This document shows, in pieces, positions 22,570 through 34,481 of a stretch of 64,000 nt of DNA. A program made the position numbers and the translations under genes. The first letter of the stretch is position 1. The number at the start of each line of letters is the position of its first letter. This stretch comes from Ephydatia muelleri (taxonomy: Eukaryota > Porifera > Demospongiae > Spongillida > Spongillidae): NCBI GenBank assembly GCA_013339895.1, contig JABACO010000154.1, forward strand, positions 1 to 64,000, given 5' to 3'. A model generated the notes under the pieces. It made no database searches. It was not told the DNA's origin and saw only the letters and a program-made list of their open reading frames with translations.

Positions 22570-23938
22570 CTACTGGATGTCTGCCTGCAGCCTTTGTGGC
22601 TGACCTAAGCGTTTTTTGTAGATGAGGGTTTTTCGTAGTGCAGCCTCATATACACTAATGGCTGCCGGCATAGTGAGAGGCTTCCTTTGTGGAACGTAAC
22701 CTGGCTGTTGACAGGGACGCATATCACATATGGAATGCACTAATGCACATAAAAGACACATAATCACACACATTCACATCACATAAACAGAACATACACA
22801 CATGCACACATACCCACTATGTAAATACAAACCTGAAAGTGCTTGCTGATGTTCACAATCATTGCACATAGACAGTCAGGGTTGCCACCACAGTTCCTCA
22901 TGCACCAATACAAGTGCACCTTGGTGCACCTTGCTGAATAGCCAGATATTCCATGTATAATCAATATGTCCAGAAAGTACATACCTTTATCAGAAAGTTC
23001 AGTGAACCATGTCCTATCCCTTGTACAGACCGTACCGGCACAGATACGATGCAACTGCTTCGCCACATTCTTAGTGCCTGCAATAACTCCAATCAATTCA
23101 CCACTGAAAACCAATAGATACCTTACCATGCCACGTGTCGTAGGAATTGACCATCCCGAGTTGTTGTACATACTGCTTTATTGTAGCCTGGTAGCCATGG
23201 GCTACCTCTGTGATGTTTAACCCTTTGTTAGAAAGAAAACGTGAAAATGTAAAAAGTTGGGACACAAGAGCAAACCTTGGGCAATAACTTGAGGTAAGAC
23301 GAACTCTGTGCTGCTGTCTGGAAAGAGTGGAAATACCAACAATCCTGTGTGTACTGAAATAGACGATACGCTGATAAACATGGGCATTTAGAACTTTTGT
23401 GCATACCTTCCAGCCAGACAAGGTACCGTTGAGTGGTATGCGTTTGACGTAGAATCGTGACGTGCATCAGTCATAACCCACTTTATAGTAAATATAAAAA
23501 TAAACTTTTTTTTAATGTGGCACTCTAACCTCTCCACTTGTAGCATGGTGAGGGCTTTCCTTCACACGTTCAATGGCAGCTTTCATAGACTCTTCTGCTA
23601 CATCTGCCACCACTTGCTGGTACAGTTTGTTCAGATAAACTGAATGAACATGACATGATGTAGAATAATATAAATCGATATTCTCAGCCCCCACCTGAGC
23701 TGATGTATTTCTGCTTCACTACACCCATACCAGCAAATAAAGAGAAATTCATGTACTGGCGTGGCAACATGCCAGCACAGGTGAAAGCATGGACCAGTCT
23801 GCAAAAAGAATCACATTTACATTGGTACTCTAACTTCTGATTACAAAGGTAATGACCAGACAGCACTCTGCAACTAGCCCAGACATGTGACTGCTTGCAG
23901 TGTGGGCAAACAAACTGGACCCTAGCTACATGTCCCTT
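22570..23938 (-). pseudogene. Conserved multi-exon gene, probably transposon-derived, 3'-truncated
   Basis: Minus-strand exons: about 23938-23703 (CPHCKQSHVWASC, then LVHAFTCAGMLPRQYMNFS), about 23690-23530 (YYSTSCHVHSVYLNKLYQQ), 23480-23407 (WVMTDARHDSTSNAYHSTV), 23344-23127 (IVGISTLSRQQ, then ITEVAHG and LGMVNSYDTWHG), 23077-22985 (TKNVAKQLHRICAG), 22933-22833 (KVHLYWCMRNCGGNPDC), 22704-22570 (YEAALRKTLIYKKR, then stop). The later exons join in phase. I recognise the block order from uncharacterised proteins of aquatic animals, with a possible acidic core starting at TDARHDS. From memory, relatives continue past the last block with a Tyr/Trp-rich segment missing here. A frame break near 23695 and an unclear join around 23290 also suggest decay. 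Confidence 0.55.
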
Positions 23939-25569
23939 CTAAATGAGTTTTATACAGAGCATTGAACAGAATTACTTACGGTACTCATACCTTTATGAAA
24001 GAAGCTATAGTCCAAGATGGGTTCCGTTGGAGAGACAGCCACACTGCTGGACAAGGCCCGAACAAAGACTCTTGAAGGTCTTACGCTCGACCACAAGGAG
24101 GTTTTGGTCACTGGCGTCTGCTGGACATAGGCTGATAGTCGATTGTGTATCAGAGTATAACATCGATTATTTATATAAAAGCGAGTCCTCCATCCGATTC
24201 TGAAGCTAGTGGTGAAATTTTGATCGCTTAAAAGTGTTCCTGTACCGAGTTATGCGTTGCCAAGGAGGAAGAGAAGAAGACGATCCGCCCCTTGTTCCGA
24301 GACTGGGTACGAGAACGGGCAGTACACTCTTGTTCTCTACAACCACGCGCTTCTGCGACATGAAACAAAAACGAAACTACTCATTTTTGACTTCTAGATT
24401 GATTGCTAAAACAAGCTACACGATCCGATCGTCGGGAGTGTTGTTACAGACGGGTCGCGTTTTTTTTAATGACATTCATAGTCGGGGTCAAATCCGATAT
24501 GCCGAAACACTAAAATTGCAAAGTTTCTCAATGGGGGAGCTTACAGCTCTACCCCATACCCCCTAGCTGGGCGGGAGGTGGGCACCCTCCCCATGGCGGC
24601 GCCGCTCACAACTCTTCCCCACCTATAGCCACACCTTCCATTGTACCCCCTCCCAAATCCTGGATCCGCCCACTGACTTATGTAACACACTTGTGGTGTA
24701 TAAACAAACACTACTTTTGATTAGTGCTAAAATATACTGTATAACATTTAAGAAGGCGGACACTCGTATACTCGATGCGGTCCCTAGAGCTTGTCTATAA
24801 ACTGAATTTTTATTTCATGCGAACAACAATATTGATAGTCAATTCTGAAATTTTTTCAATCCGGAAACCATCTCAATTTAGAAATCTGTGCTATGATGAT
24901 AAATTTTATTTCACTCTTTCATCACCTACCAAAGTTAAATATATATACAGATTCTAAGTAAAATTGAGATTCAATTTGATGCTAAAGAAGTCAAAAATAG
25001 TATCGCTGCAGAAACGGAAGTTTGGCTTAGTCGTACCATTTTAATGTCTCGTGAGCGGAAGTCTCGTGGGCAGAATATTTAAAAGATGACGCAAGATATT
25101 ACATAATGACATACGTTTATGACATAATTAATTATGCTCGGTTGTAATTGGTTAATTTGTCTTGAATTTAGTGAATGAATGCTTAATGTTCTTTTCATAA
25201 TACTATAATCAGACCGATTTGTAGCGAATTCTAACCCTCAATTAAAAAAAAATAAGTTAATTGATTTGAATCAATAATTTCCTGTCTTGAAACATGATAA
25301 ATCATTAAAAAAGGCGGCAAAGTTATTGGTGAAATCAGAAATTTCAAATATCTCTATCACAACCTTACATATTCACTCATGTCCTACATTTCTGGACATG
25401 CAGAAACCAACGCCATCAGCATGAACGTGCACTGAATCGTACATCTACAACCAAAAGGCCTATGCATATAGTATCGTACCATCTCTAGCCCTTTTTCTCT
25501 TATTTTTATACATTCTTTTGCTTCCTCATCCGATTGCCGCAGATCATTTCACAAAAACACGTGTTTAAA
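23939..25569. other. No recognised gene
   Basis: A minus-strand open stretch at about 24010-24165, ending in a GTATGAG donor, could be an upstream exon of the gene at 22570-23938, but I cannot confirm it. At 24590-24680 the sequence is C-rich and ends GGATCCGCCCACTG, a phrase typical of repeat-element tails. No other feature is seen. Confidence 0.35.
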
Positions 25570-25661
25570 GGGGGGGGGGGGGGGGACAATAATACGCATG
25601 CGCGGACAAAATATTTCGTCCGGGGAGACCGATTTCTTATGGTCCGTGGGAACCAATATTT

Positions 25662-25694
<33 letters not shown>

Positions 25695-25695
25695 G
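25570..25695. repeat. Two poly-G tracts (16 and 29 G)
   Basis: G runs at 25570-25585 and 25667-25695, separated by about 80 bases. They would favour G-quadruplex formation and are prone to length errors in sequencing. The apparent poly-Gly and poly-Pro frames across them are meaningless. Confidence 0.9.
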
Positions 25696-26318
25696 AACAA
25701 CATTTTCGTCACCGTGCATGCATAAAAGGAAGTACTGATACCAATTGCTGAAACATGTTTGCATGGCATTTGTAGAAGATGCTAATAAAATGGTGCAAGA
25801 CTATGAGGACTATGTCAATTCATACAAGGTTCTGCGTAAGTTCATTTAAGTTACATGGCGAATGCACACATGTGCACCCATGCATGTTTGATGCATCAGT
25901 TGGGTGATCGACTTGGGTCCCCAGAGTTACCATTGTGCAGATGCAGTGACTCTATGTGAAAACATCCATAGCTGATGACGTTTGCTGGAACGTCAATTCG
26001 TTTTCATCTCTACCAGTTATCACTACATGTATTACTGTTTTGTATTAGCAAAAACAATAGTGCTGCATAATGTGTAAAAAACGTTTTATAGTTACATACG
26101 CCTGGTGAAAAAATTATGTTTCAATGTTCATTGGGCAACACAGTCCACACCATTGTCCAACTGAATCAATTTGTTTGGAGATATTGCACATGTACATTTT
26201 ATTCGTGATACAGGCCAGAATAAAGGTAGCTGGTCCTTCAGGTTAAAAGTCTGTTGATAGGATTTGGAAGACTGCATTGCCTTGATTGGATTCTGGTCCA
26301 CTTGACAGATTGAAGCAA
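25696..26318. other. No recognised gene
   Basis: AT-rich sequence with nothing recognisable. Confidence 0.4.
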
Positions 26319-26912
26319 TTATATGCTTTCTTTTCTATTGTTCTCTGAATTTACAACAGTGTGGTGTGTGAAGTGCTGAACTTCTCCATACCGATATTCA
26401 TCAAAGGACTCTGTAGGGATCCCAGTATGCTCAAAACATGATGATGCCCTTTGGTATGCAGTAAAGCTCTTCATCATTTGCATTTCTGGCATCACCCAGT
26501 TACCAACAAATAATTGCATAATGCCATTATACCTTTCAAATGGATAAAGCCAGAACGACAAGGCAGGTGTCCATAGAAAAGGATGCACTGCATTAGATGG
26601 CAATGCATATGCATATTAGGTGTGCATGCATTCTAACCATACAGATTTTCAAAAGCAGAGTGAAATTAAGAAGCTTCATATCAGCAGCTTTTAAGACATC
26701 AACTGATATTGGATGTTGTGACAATAGCATTGATGCTTCCACACACAATGCCCTACAAGAGTAGTGCTTACTCCTGTAGGGCATGCATGAGTATATATTT
26801 GTCCAATTATGCCATTGGTTCGCCACTGAACATTGAACAAATTTTCTTCTGATACCATATACGGAACAATCCTGTCATCTACCTTCTCTTGAATTGTACT
26901 AGTTGTGCTCAT
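26319..26912 (-). pseudogene. EnSpm/CACTA transposase fragment, decayed
   Basis: Read on the minus strand, the order follows the C-terminal half of animal EnSpm-like transposases: IQEKVDDRIVPYMVSEENLF and FNVQWRTNG near 26830-26910, ALCVEASMLL near 26740, then FWLYPFERYNGIMQ with EMQMMKSF near 26480-26560. The last block resembles the DUF4218-type motif (FWxxxFERYNG) seen more intact in the element at 46983-52801. Blocks lie in different frames with no complete splice model. The DPMH block is absent. Confidence 0.6.
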
Positions 26913-28797
26913 TCAAGATTTTGCCATAAGTGAGAGCACTAGGTTCTGCACCTTCCAAATGCCATATAATTTCACACAATGAGGACGAGACATTAATAGC
27001 AGTACTTTTTCAATGATGCTGTTACATACATATACTTTCCTAGGGTGTAAATTGTAGCCACTTTTTAGTTTTAATCCTCTGTATGAGTAAACCTTGACAA
27101 CTGTTTCTGAGGCTTTGGTGTGGATGGTGACTGCTCATATTGCGCATTAATTATACATGTAAAAAGACAAAGGACCAGAGCCAAATGATGTAATATGTTT
27201 GGGCTAAAGCAAAATGGACTGCAACAGACATGCCTACCTATTAAAGTACTTTAGATAATTTGCCCACTTTGTGACAGGCACAGCTTTATACATGCATTCG
27301 GGCCGTGCGAAAAGAGTAGTAGCTAACTGGCTTAAAACACTGTGTAAACGTCAAGCATAGGGAATAGTGATCAATCCACACAATTACACATACAGTGTAC
27401 ATCACACTTCTAACCTCCATTTTCAGTTATTTGCTAGATGGATAATTATTAGAGAGCGGCAAACTATGTAACCCCATCAGTTAATTAGATATAACCAATG
27501 GAATATCTTAATCTACCCAGTTCTTTTTTGCATTATGTGTACAAGTCTATGGTCCCCAAAATTTGGACAATACATGGTAAAATTGCCAATATCTGAACAT
27601 GATTTAGAGCGATATTAGTGGGTGGAAAAAGTTGCATGCAGGTCCATTTCATAAAATAAAAATTAAAAAAAATTAAAAAAAACGCCATACATTCTTTACG
27701 GAACGGATGAAATCCACAAACCGCGACTTTCGTGATATTTCATTTCTGCACATGGTACAGCCTCCATTTATATATTTAAAAAACACACACATTATCACTA
27801 CATTATCTATGAATGAATCAACGTTACGTAGTATAGCCTCCATCCATTAATTAGGATCGCTATCATCGCATAACATTATGATCAGACCGAAAACGTAACT
27901 TTTCAATATGGTTAGTTAAAAATCATATGTGCAAGGTCCTTTAGAACGTATGCACTCCAAAGATATATTTACCCTTCACAAACATTGAATGTTTTTGTCG
28001 CCAATACAATGGACATGGTGTGATGGTCTGGCCTGCGAACGCAGCCGTGTTGTTCGAGTGTTTTCATTCTAAATAAAACATTATTCAGCTAGATAATAAA
28101 AATTAAAAGCCAAAAACGTACCCATGCTAGGTTCAACTTATCTGGATGTATAAAGATTTAACATCCACAGCAGCATGTTTGTATGTTCGTCACGTGCACA
28201 TTATTTTTGGTCGCAATACTAAAAATACATGTATATATACAAGCCATGCAAAATCACTTTTATGTAAATCTAGATTAAACGTTTGTTGAGACAACATGTA
28301 AAGGAAGAATATGTATATGCACACGCAATATATAGGTCATGCTGTATACAGTAGACAATTAAGCTCATGCAATCGAAGTTTTAACCCACACATGAACTGC
28401 GCAAATAGGATGATGGTTTCAGAATCGATGTTGTGCAATTACATAATCAGACTTGTGACTTATTTTCTGGCATACTCGACCCATCCACATATGAAAATTG
28501 AAATTGTGTTCATGGAAGGGCTTAAAATTATGCCAATGAAGTATACTTATACGCGATGAAATCAGTTTTGAATGGTATGCACGTGACAATCGCTAACTAT
28601 TTTAACGACTGCACACGAGTCTAGTGACTTCCACTTTGTTTCCTTGCCACTCGAAATTGGGTTGCAACACATTTTATTATGCTGTGATAAATGATAGTCT
28701 TCTGAATTGCAAAGTAATGAATGATCAACCAGCATGCACCCTGGTGCTAGCCCAGATATTCAAAGTGATATTGTCGTTAATGATAATCAATAATAAG
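26913..28797. other. No recognised gene
   Basis: AT-rich, with an A-rich stretch at 27657-27682. Short open frames only, with no motif or repeat structure that I can name. Confidence 0.4.
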
Positions 28798-29540
28798 CCC
28801 TGGATTGTAAGAAAGGAGGTCTCATAACCAGACGCCACAATGAAGTAAGAGACACTCTTGGTGACCTGTCATCTATTGTTTATAAGGACATTATCAGGGA
28901 ACCAGTGATACAAGAGGCATGTGAACTAACAGGTGAACCCTCCTTAATAGCTGATCTTGGTGTACGAGGGGTCTGGCAGCCTCAGGCTCAAGCACTTTTT
29001 GATGTACGTGTGATAGACACCGATGCACCCTCTCATGTTCAAAGAAGTGTGGCAGCAGTCCTAGCATCAGCTGAAACAGAAAAAAAGAAAAAATACAACA
29101 ATGCAGCTATTGCTAGACGAGCCTCATTTACACCATTTGTGGTGTCAGTTGATGGTGCCTTGGGATGTGAAGCAACCAACTATCTTAAACACCTCTCTGA
29201 GTACATCTGCATGAAATGGGGAAAGTCCTATGGAGAAGTGATGGGATGGCTGAGGGCCAGTTTGTCGTTTGCAATCATAAGAGCCACTGATTTGTGTCTC
29301 CGGGGATCTCGTATCAGATGGAGGAGTGCGATGGATATGGCTGATGGGATGGGACTTCCCTATATAGTAGAATAGTTGGTCCTTTTATAATATTTCACAT
29401 GTGGATAAATCATTTCTATCTCTCTTGAATTATGGATTCTATACTTATGTGTTATACTCTTTGCTATTGTTATACATATTGTTGATTATTAAATTTCTTA
29501 ATAACCCTAAAAAAAATAAAAATAATAATAATAATAAACT
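28798..29540 (+). mobile_element. 5'-truncated non-LTR-like retroelement 3' end
   Basis: From about 28798 to the stop at 29373 one frame reads as the C-terminal part of a retroelement polyprotein: LDCKKGGLITRRHNEVRDTL (a knuckle-like segment), FDVRVIDTDAPSHVQR, SFTPFVVSVDGALGCEA and LSFAIIRATDLCLRGSRI. This block order is familiar from reverse-transcriptase proteins of sponges, corals and fungi. A 120-base 3' UTR and an A-rich (AATAAT)n tail to about 29540 follow, typical of a LINE 3' end. The upstream reverse transcriptase is missing. The stretch 28798-29372 is open without interruption. A second fragment of the same family lies at 48816-49058. Confidence 0.7.
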
Positions 29541-29813
29541 CAATCAACAGTAATAATGAATACATAATAATCAACTCTTATAGTACTACTGCAGTCATTT
29601 CAGCTGCAAGCATGGCTGGGTTGAAACGTTGTACTGCGAATTCATATAACCTCTATTAATGAAACAGTTATATTCGAATCTTCATGCATGCAGCTAGGAC
29701 TCAGGTAATATAAACATACGCAAATGCTACATGTACGTACAAATAGTATACAAAATATATACATGTATTCATATATACATGTAAGTATGTATCTTGATAT
29801 TAGGCTCGAGTGA
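29541..29813. other. Short intergenic gap
   Basis: AT-rich, with several TACATGTA motifs. Nothing coding is seen. Confidence 0.4.
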
Positions 29814-30791
29814 TCAGATCAGGGTGTCCATGCTTCGTTCGCAACTGGCGTTGCATGCCATGCGGGTGTCCTTGCTTCGTTCACATAGAAGTCTAGAACA
29901 CAATATCTTCGCAGCCATTCTTCGTAGTCCCTTGTGAACAACGAGAATTGAGATGAGTGTAGTCGGGTACGATGCATCATTAAGATTTCTGGAAATTATT
30001 ATAGTCGCTGCTGCATAGTCGACATCTCCGCTTAGCAAACGGGTCCCAACGAAGTATAATAAAACAGAAGCCAATCTGAAAATTATGTATGAACATATAT
30101 TGAACGTATTGATTTGGACAATAGATGTTACTAATGACTTTTCGTCATCAGAAGATTGAACGATATCGTGCTTTACTTTGTAGCATGTTAACACAGAGAA
30201 TACGATGGTCATAGCCAGAGGTACCGTGTAAGCGAGAATAACCCACGATCCTACAGTGACTGCGCCATTCTTAACAAACCTGCAGTTGGACCCTCTGATC
30301 GTTGTGCTGTTGCCGCCGTAGAAATACATGCACGAAACACCGATGCTGGTTATGACCAAGAACAGCAATGCGATGTAAACCCATTTGGAAGAGACCTTCT
30401 TTCCATATCTTAGCACCAAGAACTGGAAAAGCGCCGCAGTTCCAATGACCAATGCCATGAATGCGTGAAAACTGAAGAAGATAGTGCAGTTAAAATTGTA
30501 CAGTGGATATGTTTCACATTCTCCTAAGAAGGGAATACCCGTTATTAAACTAATGTCCCAAAGAACGCCATAAGTCAGTGCTGCTAATATACTGAATATC
30601 GCCATAGCGAGGTAAAGAATGACGATTGGGGTCAGCCCTGTTGGCTTCTTCTCTTTCCAAATGACCACGATGATAATTATTCCGAGGACTACGGTCGGGA
30701 CAGTTATTAAGATTAAATGAAGGTACGCAACAGCCAACAAAACAGGAGCTGCTCGAGTATCATTTGTGGTTTGATTCGGTGAATCGCTCAT
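29814..30791 (-). CDS. Seven-transmembrane receptor, rhodopsin-like GPCR
   Basis: A single-exon frame of 325 codons starting MSDSPNQTTNDT. The N-terminus has a glycosylation site (NQT at 6). Hydrophobic segments fall at about 16-45, 53-78, 101-127, 137-159, 180-206, 224-250 and 258-284, with loop sizes typical of class A receptors. Cys102 at the start of TM3 and Cys170 in the second outer loop can form the usual disulphide; NST at 161 is another glycosylation site. The DRY motif is reduced to LRY after TM3 and NPxxY in TM7 to NDASYP, so it is a divergent member. The C-tail is rich in Cys and Ser, with a repeated CERSxDT. Such lineage-specific orphan receptors are common in sponges. The ligand is unknown. 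It looks intact. Confidence 0.8.
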   Translation of the reverse strand: MSDSPNQTTNDTRAAPVLLAVAYLHLILITVPTVVLGIIIIVVIWKEKKPTGLTPIVILYLAMAIFSILAALTYGVLWDISLITGIPFLGECETYPLYNFNCTIFFSFHAFMALVIGTAALFQFLVLRYGKKVSSKWVYIALLFLVITSIGVSCMYFYGGNSTTIRGSNCRFVKNGAVTVGSWVILAYTVPLAMTIVFSVLTCYKVKHDIVQSSDDEKSLVTSIVQINTFNICSYIIFRLASVLLYFVGTRLLSGDVDYAAATIIISRNLNDASYPTTLISILVVHKGLRRMAAKILCSRLLCERSKDTRMACNASCERSMDTLI

Positions 30792-33700
30792 GTTAACAGG
30801 AGAAATATGAGGTACAAACTATTAAGACGACCTTCAGTTCAAAGGCATCAATGTGTAATAACGCAGCAAACACACATAAACATAAATGTTTGCTCACCCT
30901 TTTGCGGAGATCCTCCACCAAACAGTCGGATGTCTTCTTTACCACGCGCTGCTGCTTAGGTTGCAAACAATCCTGACTCACTGAAAATAGAAAAATAATA
31001 GTACCGTGTGCAAAGAGCGCCTATGAGAAGTGTCTTCGTGGGCGTGGTATTCAGTCAAGCGTATCTAATCAAGAAAGAATGTACTAATGTTGTGTCTGAT
31101 CCATCATACACACAGCCTTGCGAGTAATGAGGGGAAATCTTTCGTATCTCTAAAATCACATGCATACTTCACCACTTAGTCCTAATGGACGTGCATGCAC
31201 CTCCCAAAACCTCTCCCCTTTGCATGAATGTACATGTACGCATCTCAGACTCACTGGCTAGTGACATTGGACCCCGCCTCCTTTCCCTCCCTCACAACCA
31301 AGAATGCTTGAACGACATATGATGTACACTGCGATGATGTTTGCAATCCTGGTTGTATATGTGTTCGCATGCAATAGAGTACACACAATTGATGCATCTG
31401 CAGGTACAGTAATAGAGACAGAATTATTGTATGCCCAATCTCCTTCCAGCCCTTGTGACTACGAATGCCATAAGAAATCATGTATGTGGTATCGACTCAA
31501 TTAGTACAAACATTCCTACCAACTGCGAATGTGCCAAGGTGCAGACACCCCTTATTGGATAGGAATTTCCAGAAAGTTCGCGTGATTGCATGGCTGTGCG
31601 CTTGTATTCATTTAACATGATTATACAAGCTACAAGTGCAGACGAAGTGCTAATGTTCTTTGGATGTAAGAAGAAAACTTGCAAGAAGTCGATCATATAT
31701 ACTTGGTACCACAATTTGCACTTGCCTACCAGTTAAAAAAAACCTGTCGAATCGATTCCTGATTTCCAATTGATTTTTTACATTTACAATTCCGTACAAA
31801 ATGTCAGCATATCGAATGCAAACAGTCATTATTTGTATGCGATGCATGTACATGTAGATGACAAATCAAGAATGGATTCAACGTGTTTTTTCCCCCTGCA
31901 TGTGATTAAAGGGAATTTGGTTACATGGACGAGCAAATCTTTGCCCATTCTGAGTAGCTGTAGCGTGTTAGTCCAAACTGTAATTAACAATCACCACACA
32001 TTTTTACAACATAATATGCATAACAATGTGTCCATAGTTCATCACTTCACACCACTTATTTTACTCAAAGGAAATATTATATAATTCATGTATTACAAAC
32101 GTCCTTCAATAATTATTCTTATTTCTGATTTGCAAGTTCATGAATCCCAGATATACAAGGTAAAAAAAAAAAAAACAACTCCTGTCGGTTATCAAGCGTT
32201 CATGACGATCTGTAAACATTTTCAGGCTGCGTAGTGGTGTTTTTTTTAATGCATGAGTTAATGGAATGCTGGTGTAACTGATACTCCACAACTCCACACA
32301 TGCTCACACATACATGTACTGTACATACCCGCCCACGCCCCCTCCCCCCAATACAATCCTTCACCCTACAGACGCCTTATTCTATACATACGTTGTCCGA
32401 GTTAGAATAACTTGCCCTCCCACTCCTTCGCGCTGTTAACTATCACTAGTGTATATGTGTTGATGAATATGTTATATAAGACATTTTCGCTTTTGTAAAT
32501 GCAAGGTTCATATTTACTATAGCGGAAATGTCACCTACATGAATGTATATATGTTTATTACATTTGACCACTATAGTAAATCCAACTTTTCACCAAGTGA
32601 ATTACAACTTCGACTCTTGGGCTGTTGTTGGATGATTGATTGTGCATGATGTACCTAGAGAGCCTCATGGCTCTACAATGCAGGCACAGTATAAATATCT
32701 TACATTGCCATGTTCTCAAAAATTTTCACTAGTCAAGTTGTTCCACTACCGACTCTAAGAATGAATGAAAAGGGTGAGAAGATGCAATGAAAGTACCTCA
32801 GAGTTCAAACACAGCGAGTATCAGGTGGATTCTAAATTCGCAGAAGGGTCACACAATTTCGTGCTACTGAATGGTTTGGTCTAACTCAAAGGTAATAGCA
32901 CAGGGAAAAATGTTTGCTTTGCTGCCCTTAAGATCTAATGTAGTTCCATATAAATGCTGTTGTAAACCGATGTAAACTGTGATTTGCTAATGCTTCAAAA
33001 ATGGTATTTTACATGGTGTGTATTTTTTATGTTGGTAGTAAAATTTGCGCTACTATTGCATGCTTTGCTAGCAACTGTAGCAATTCAGAATTGCAATGGT
33101 TTTAGTGACTCACATGTATGTGAAAATACCACAAATATCCTTACTGAGGCCCGATTTTACATTGTATAGCAGTGTAGTAATTCCTCATTAGTTCGGGAAC
33201 GAGAGAGCAGCCATTACTTAACTAGGAATAAATTTTTAATGGAATGAACTTTATTATCAACACAATTATATCCTTTTACACAATCCAGCAGTTTTTTTTA
33301 ATTCTACACATTTCTCTTCGACCAGTCTGTTTCCAAAAAGAGTTAGAAGTTCCCTAGTTCTTCTTCTTTGGTCTAGGCATTCCAAGCCTGTCGATCTGAG
33401 CGACGATCCCTGTAATGCACACCTGTGCACTGCGCTGTGACTGCCACCACTGCGATGCAACAAGTATAGCATCATCATCGTCCATTGTATTACTGGTAGT
33501 AAGCTACAAGAAAGTTAGGTTATAGGCATGTGTTCATTTGAACAGGAACATACCATTTCTTGCTAATTAAGAAACTCTCTATTCTGTTGAATGTTTCGGG
33601 CCCTAGCCAATTCATACTCTGTTCTGTTTCATGCTTTTCATCACTTGTTGACTTTGAAAAACAGGGACAAGTTAATTGCATCTGATGTCTGTCTGTGCAT

Positions 33701-34328
33701 GGTGTGCCTTTAAACTCACCCCAATCGTTCCTTCACCTTTGTCAGGCTGATCAGCCTGTTTTCCAGGTAGGTCATAACAGCATGCATGAAAAAAATACTG
33801 TACTTCTAGTGAAAGTTGCACTGATTGAGAGTTAATGCTTCTGCGTGCAGTGACCTTTGTTACTTTGGTCGCACCCCGATGTGTGCTGTTTAATTTGACC
33901 GCTACTGACTACTGTGAAAGTAAGACTTGCACAGACGTTCTTACCTCTGTTTATGCAACAAGTCGTCTAATGGTGCCATTAATTCTGTTCCATTGACAAA
34001 GCGCTCTTCTGGCAATCAGGATGCCATCGCTGATACGTGTACGTGAAGTTGCCGCTTTGTCAAGGAAATAGTTGCTGATACGCTGTATGAACGTGAATGA
34101 CAATACAGTATAAATACATACCTCTTGAATGTGTTTCTAGAGGTACTGTCATGGCGCCACCATCAGCATGAGCTATGTGGCATAGCCGTGATTATATCTG
34201 CTGTGGCTATCTCACGTTTCGCAACAACGCTGTAAATTCTTTTTTCTGGTTGCCAACCACCATTCGGTTCTAATAGCTCTCCAGCCTCCACTCTGACTCC
34301 CCGATGACGAGATGTTTCAGACACATAC
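30792..34328. other. Mostly unannotated stretch
   Basis: About 3.5 kb of AT-rich sequence. A minus-strand exon-like segment at about 33335-33512 (after TTTCTTGTAG, with MDDDDAILVASQWWQ in frame and AATAAA downstream) could be a last exon of an unknown gene. A plus-strand frame at 31319-31504 begins with a signal-peptide-like stretch. Neither is strong enough to annotate as a gene. Confidence 0.35.
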
Positions 34329-34481
34329 TTTAATCCAACAGCGGAACAATTCAACAGCCAAAGCTCCGATTAGCGATTCCAGGTCAGAGAGCAAAAACAT
34401 GCCATCGCTGTTGCATTCTAGTTCAAGATTTTCCTTGCCGTCAACGGTTACAGCGATATTTTCGTTTGAACACGTGGCACA
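34329..34481 (-). other. Isolated exon-like segment of an unknown gene
   Basis: On the minus strand 51 codons run into a GTATGT donor: CATCSNENIAVTVDGKE, then FLLSDLESLIGALAVELF. It starts with a CxxC and its composition is protein-like. The frame is closed by a TAA just upstream and I cannot find an acceptor or a confident next exon. It may be one exon of a gene running towards 33480, or a relic. Confidence 0.35.

Noticed and set aside
25506-25769. Frames with poly-Pro or poly-Gly on both strands
   Set aside because: Produced by the poly-G tracts; the flanking sequence is not protein-like.
32984-33169. 61-codon frame with hydrophobic N-terminus
   Set aside because: Short, in AT-rich DNA, with no conserved pattern or gene structure. 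Hydrophobic frames are expected by chance here.
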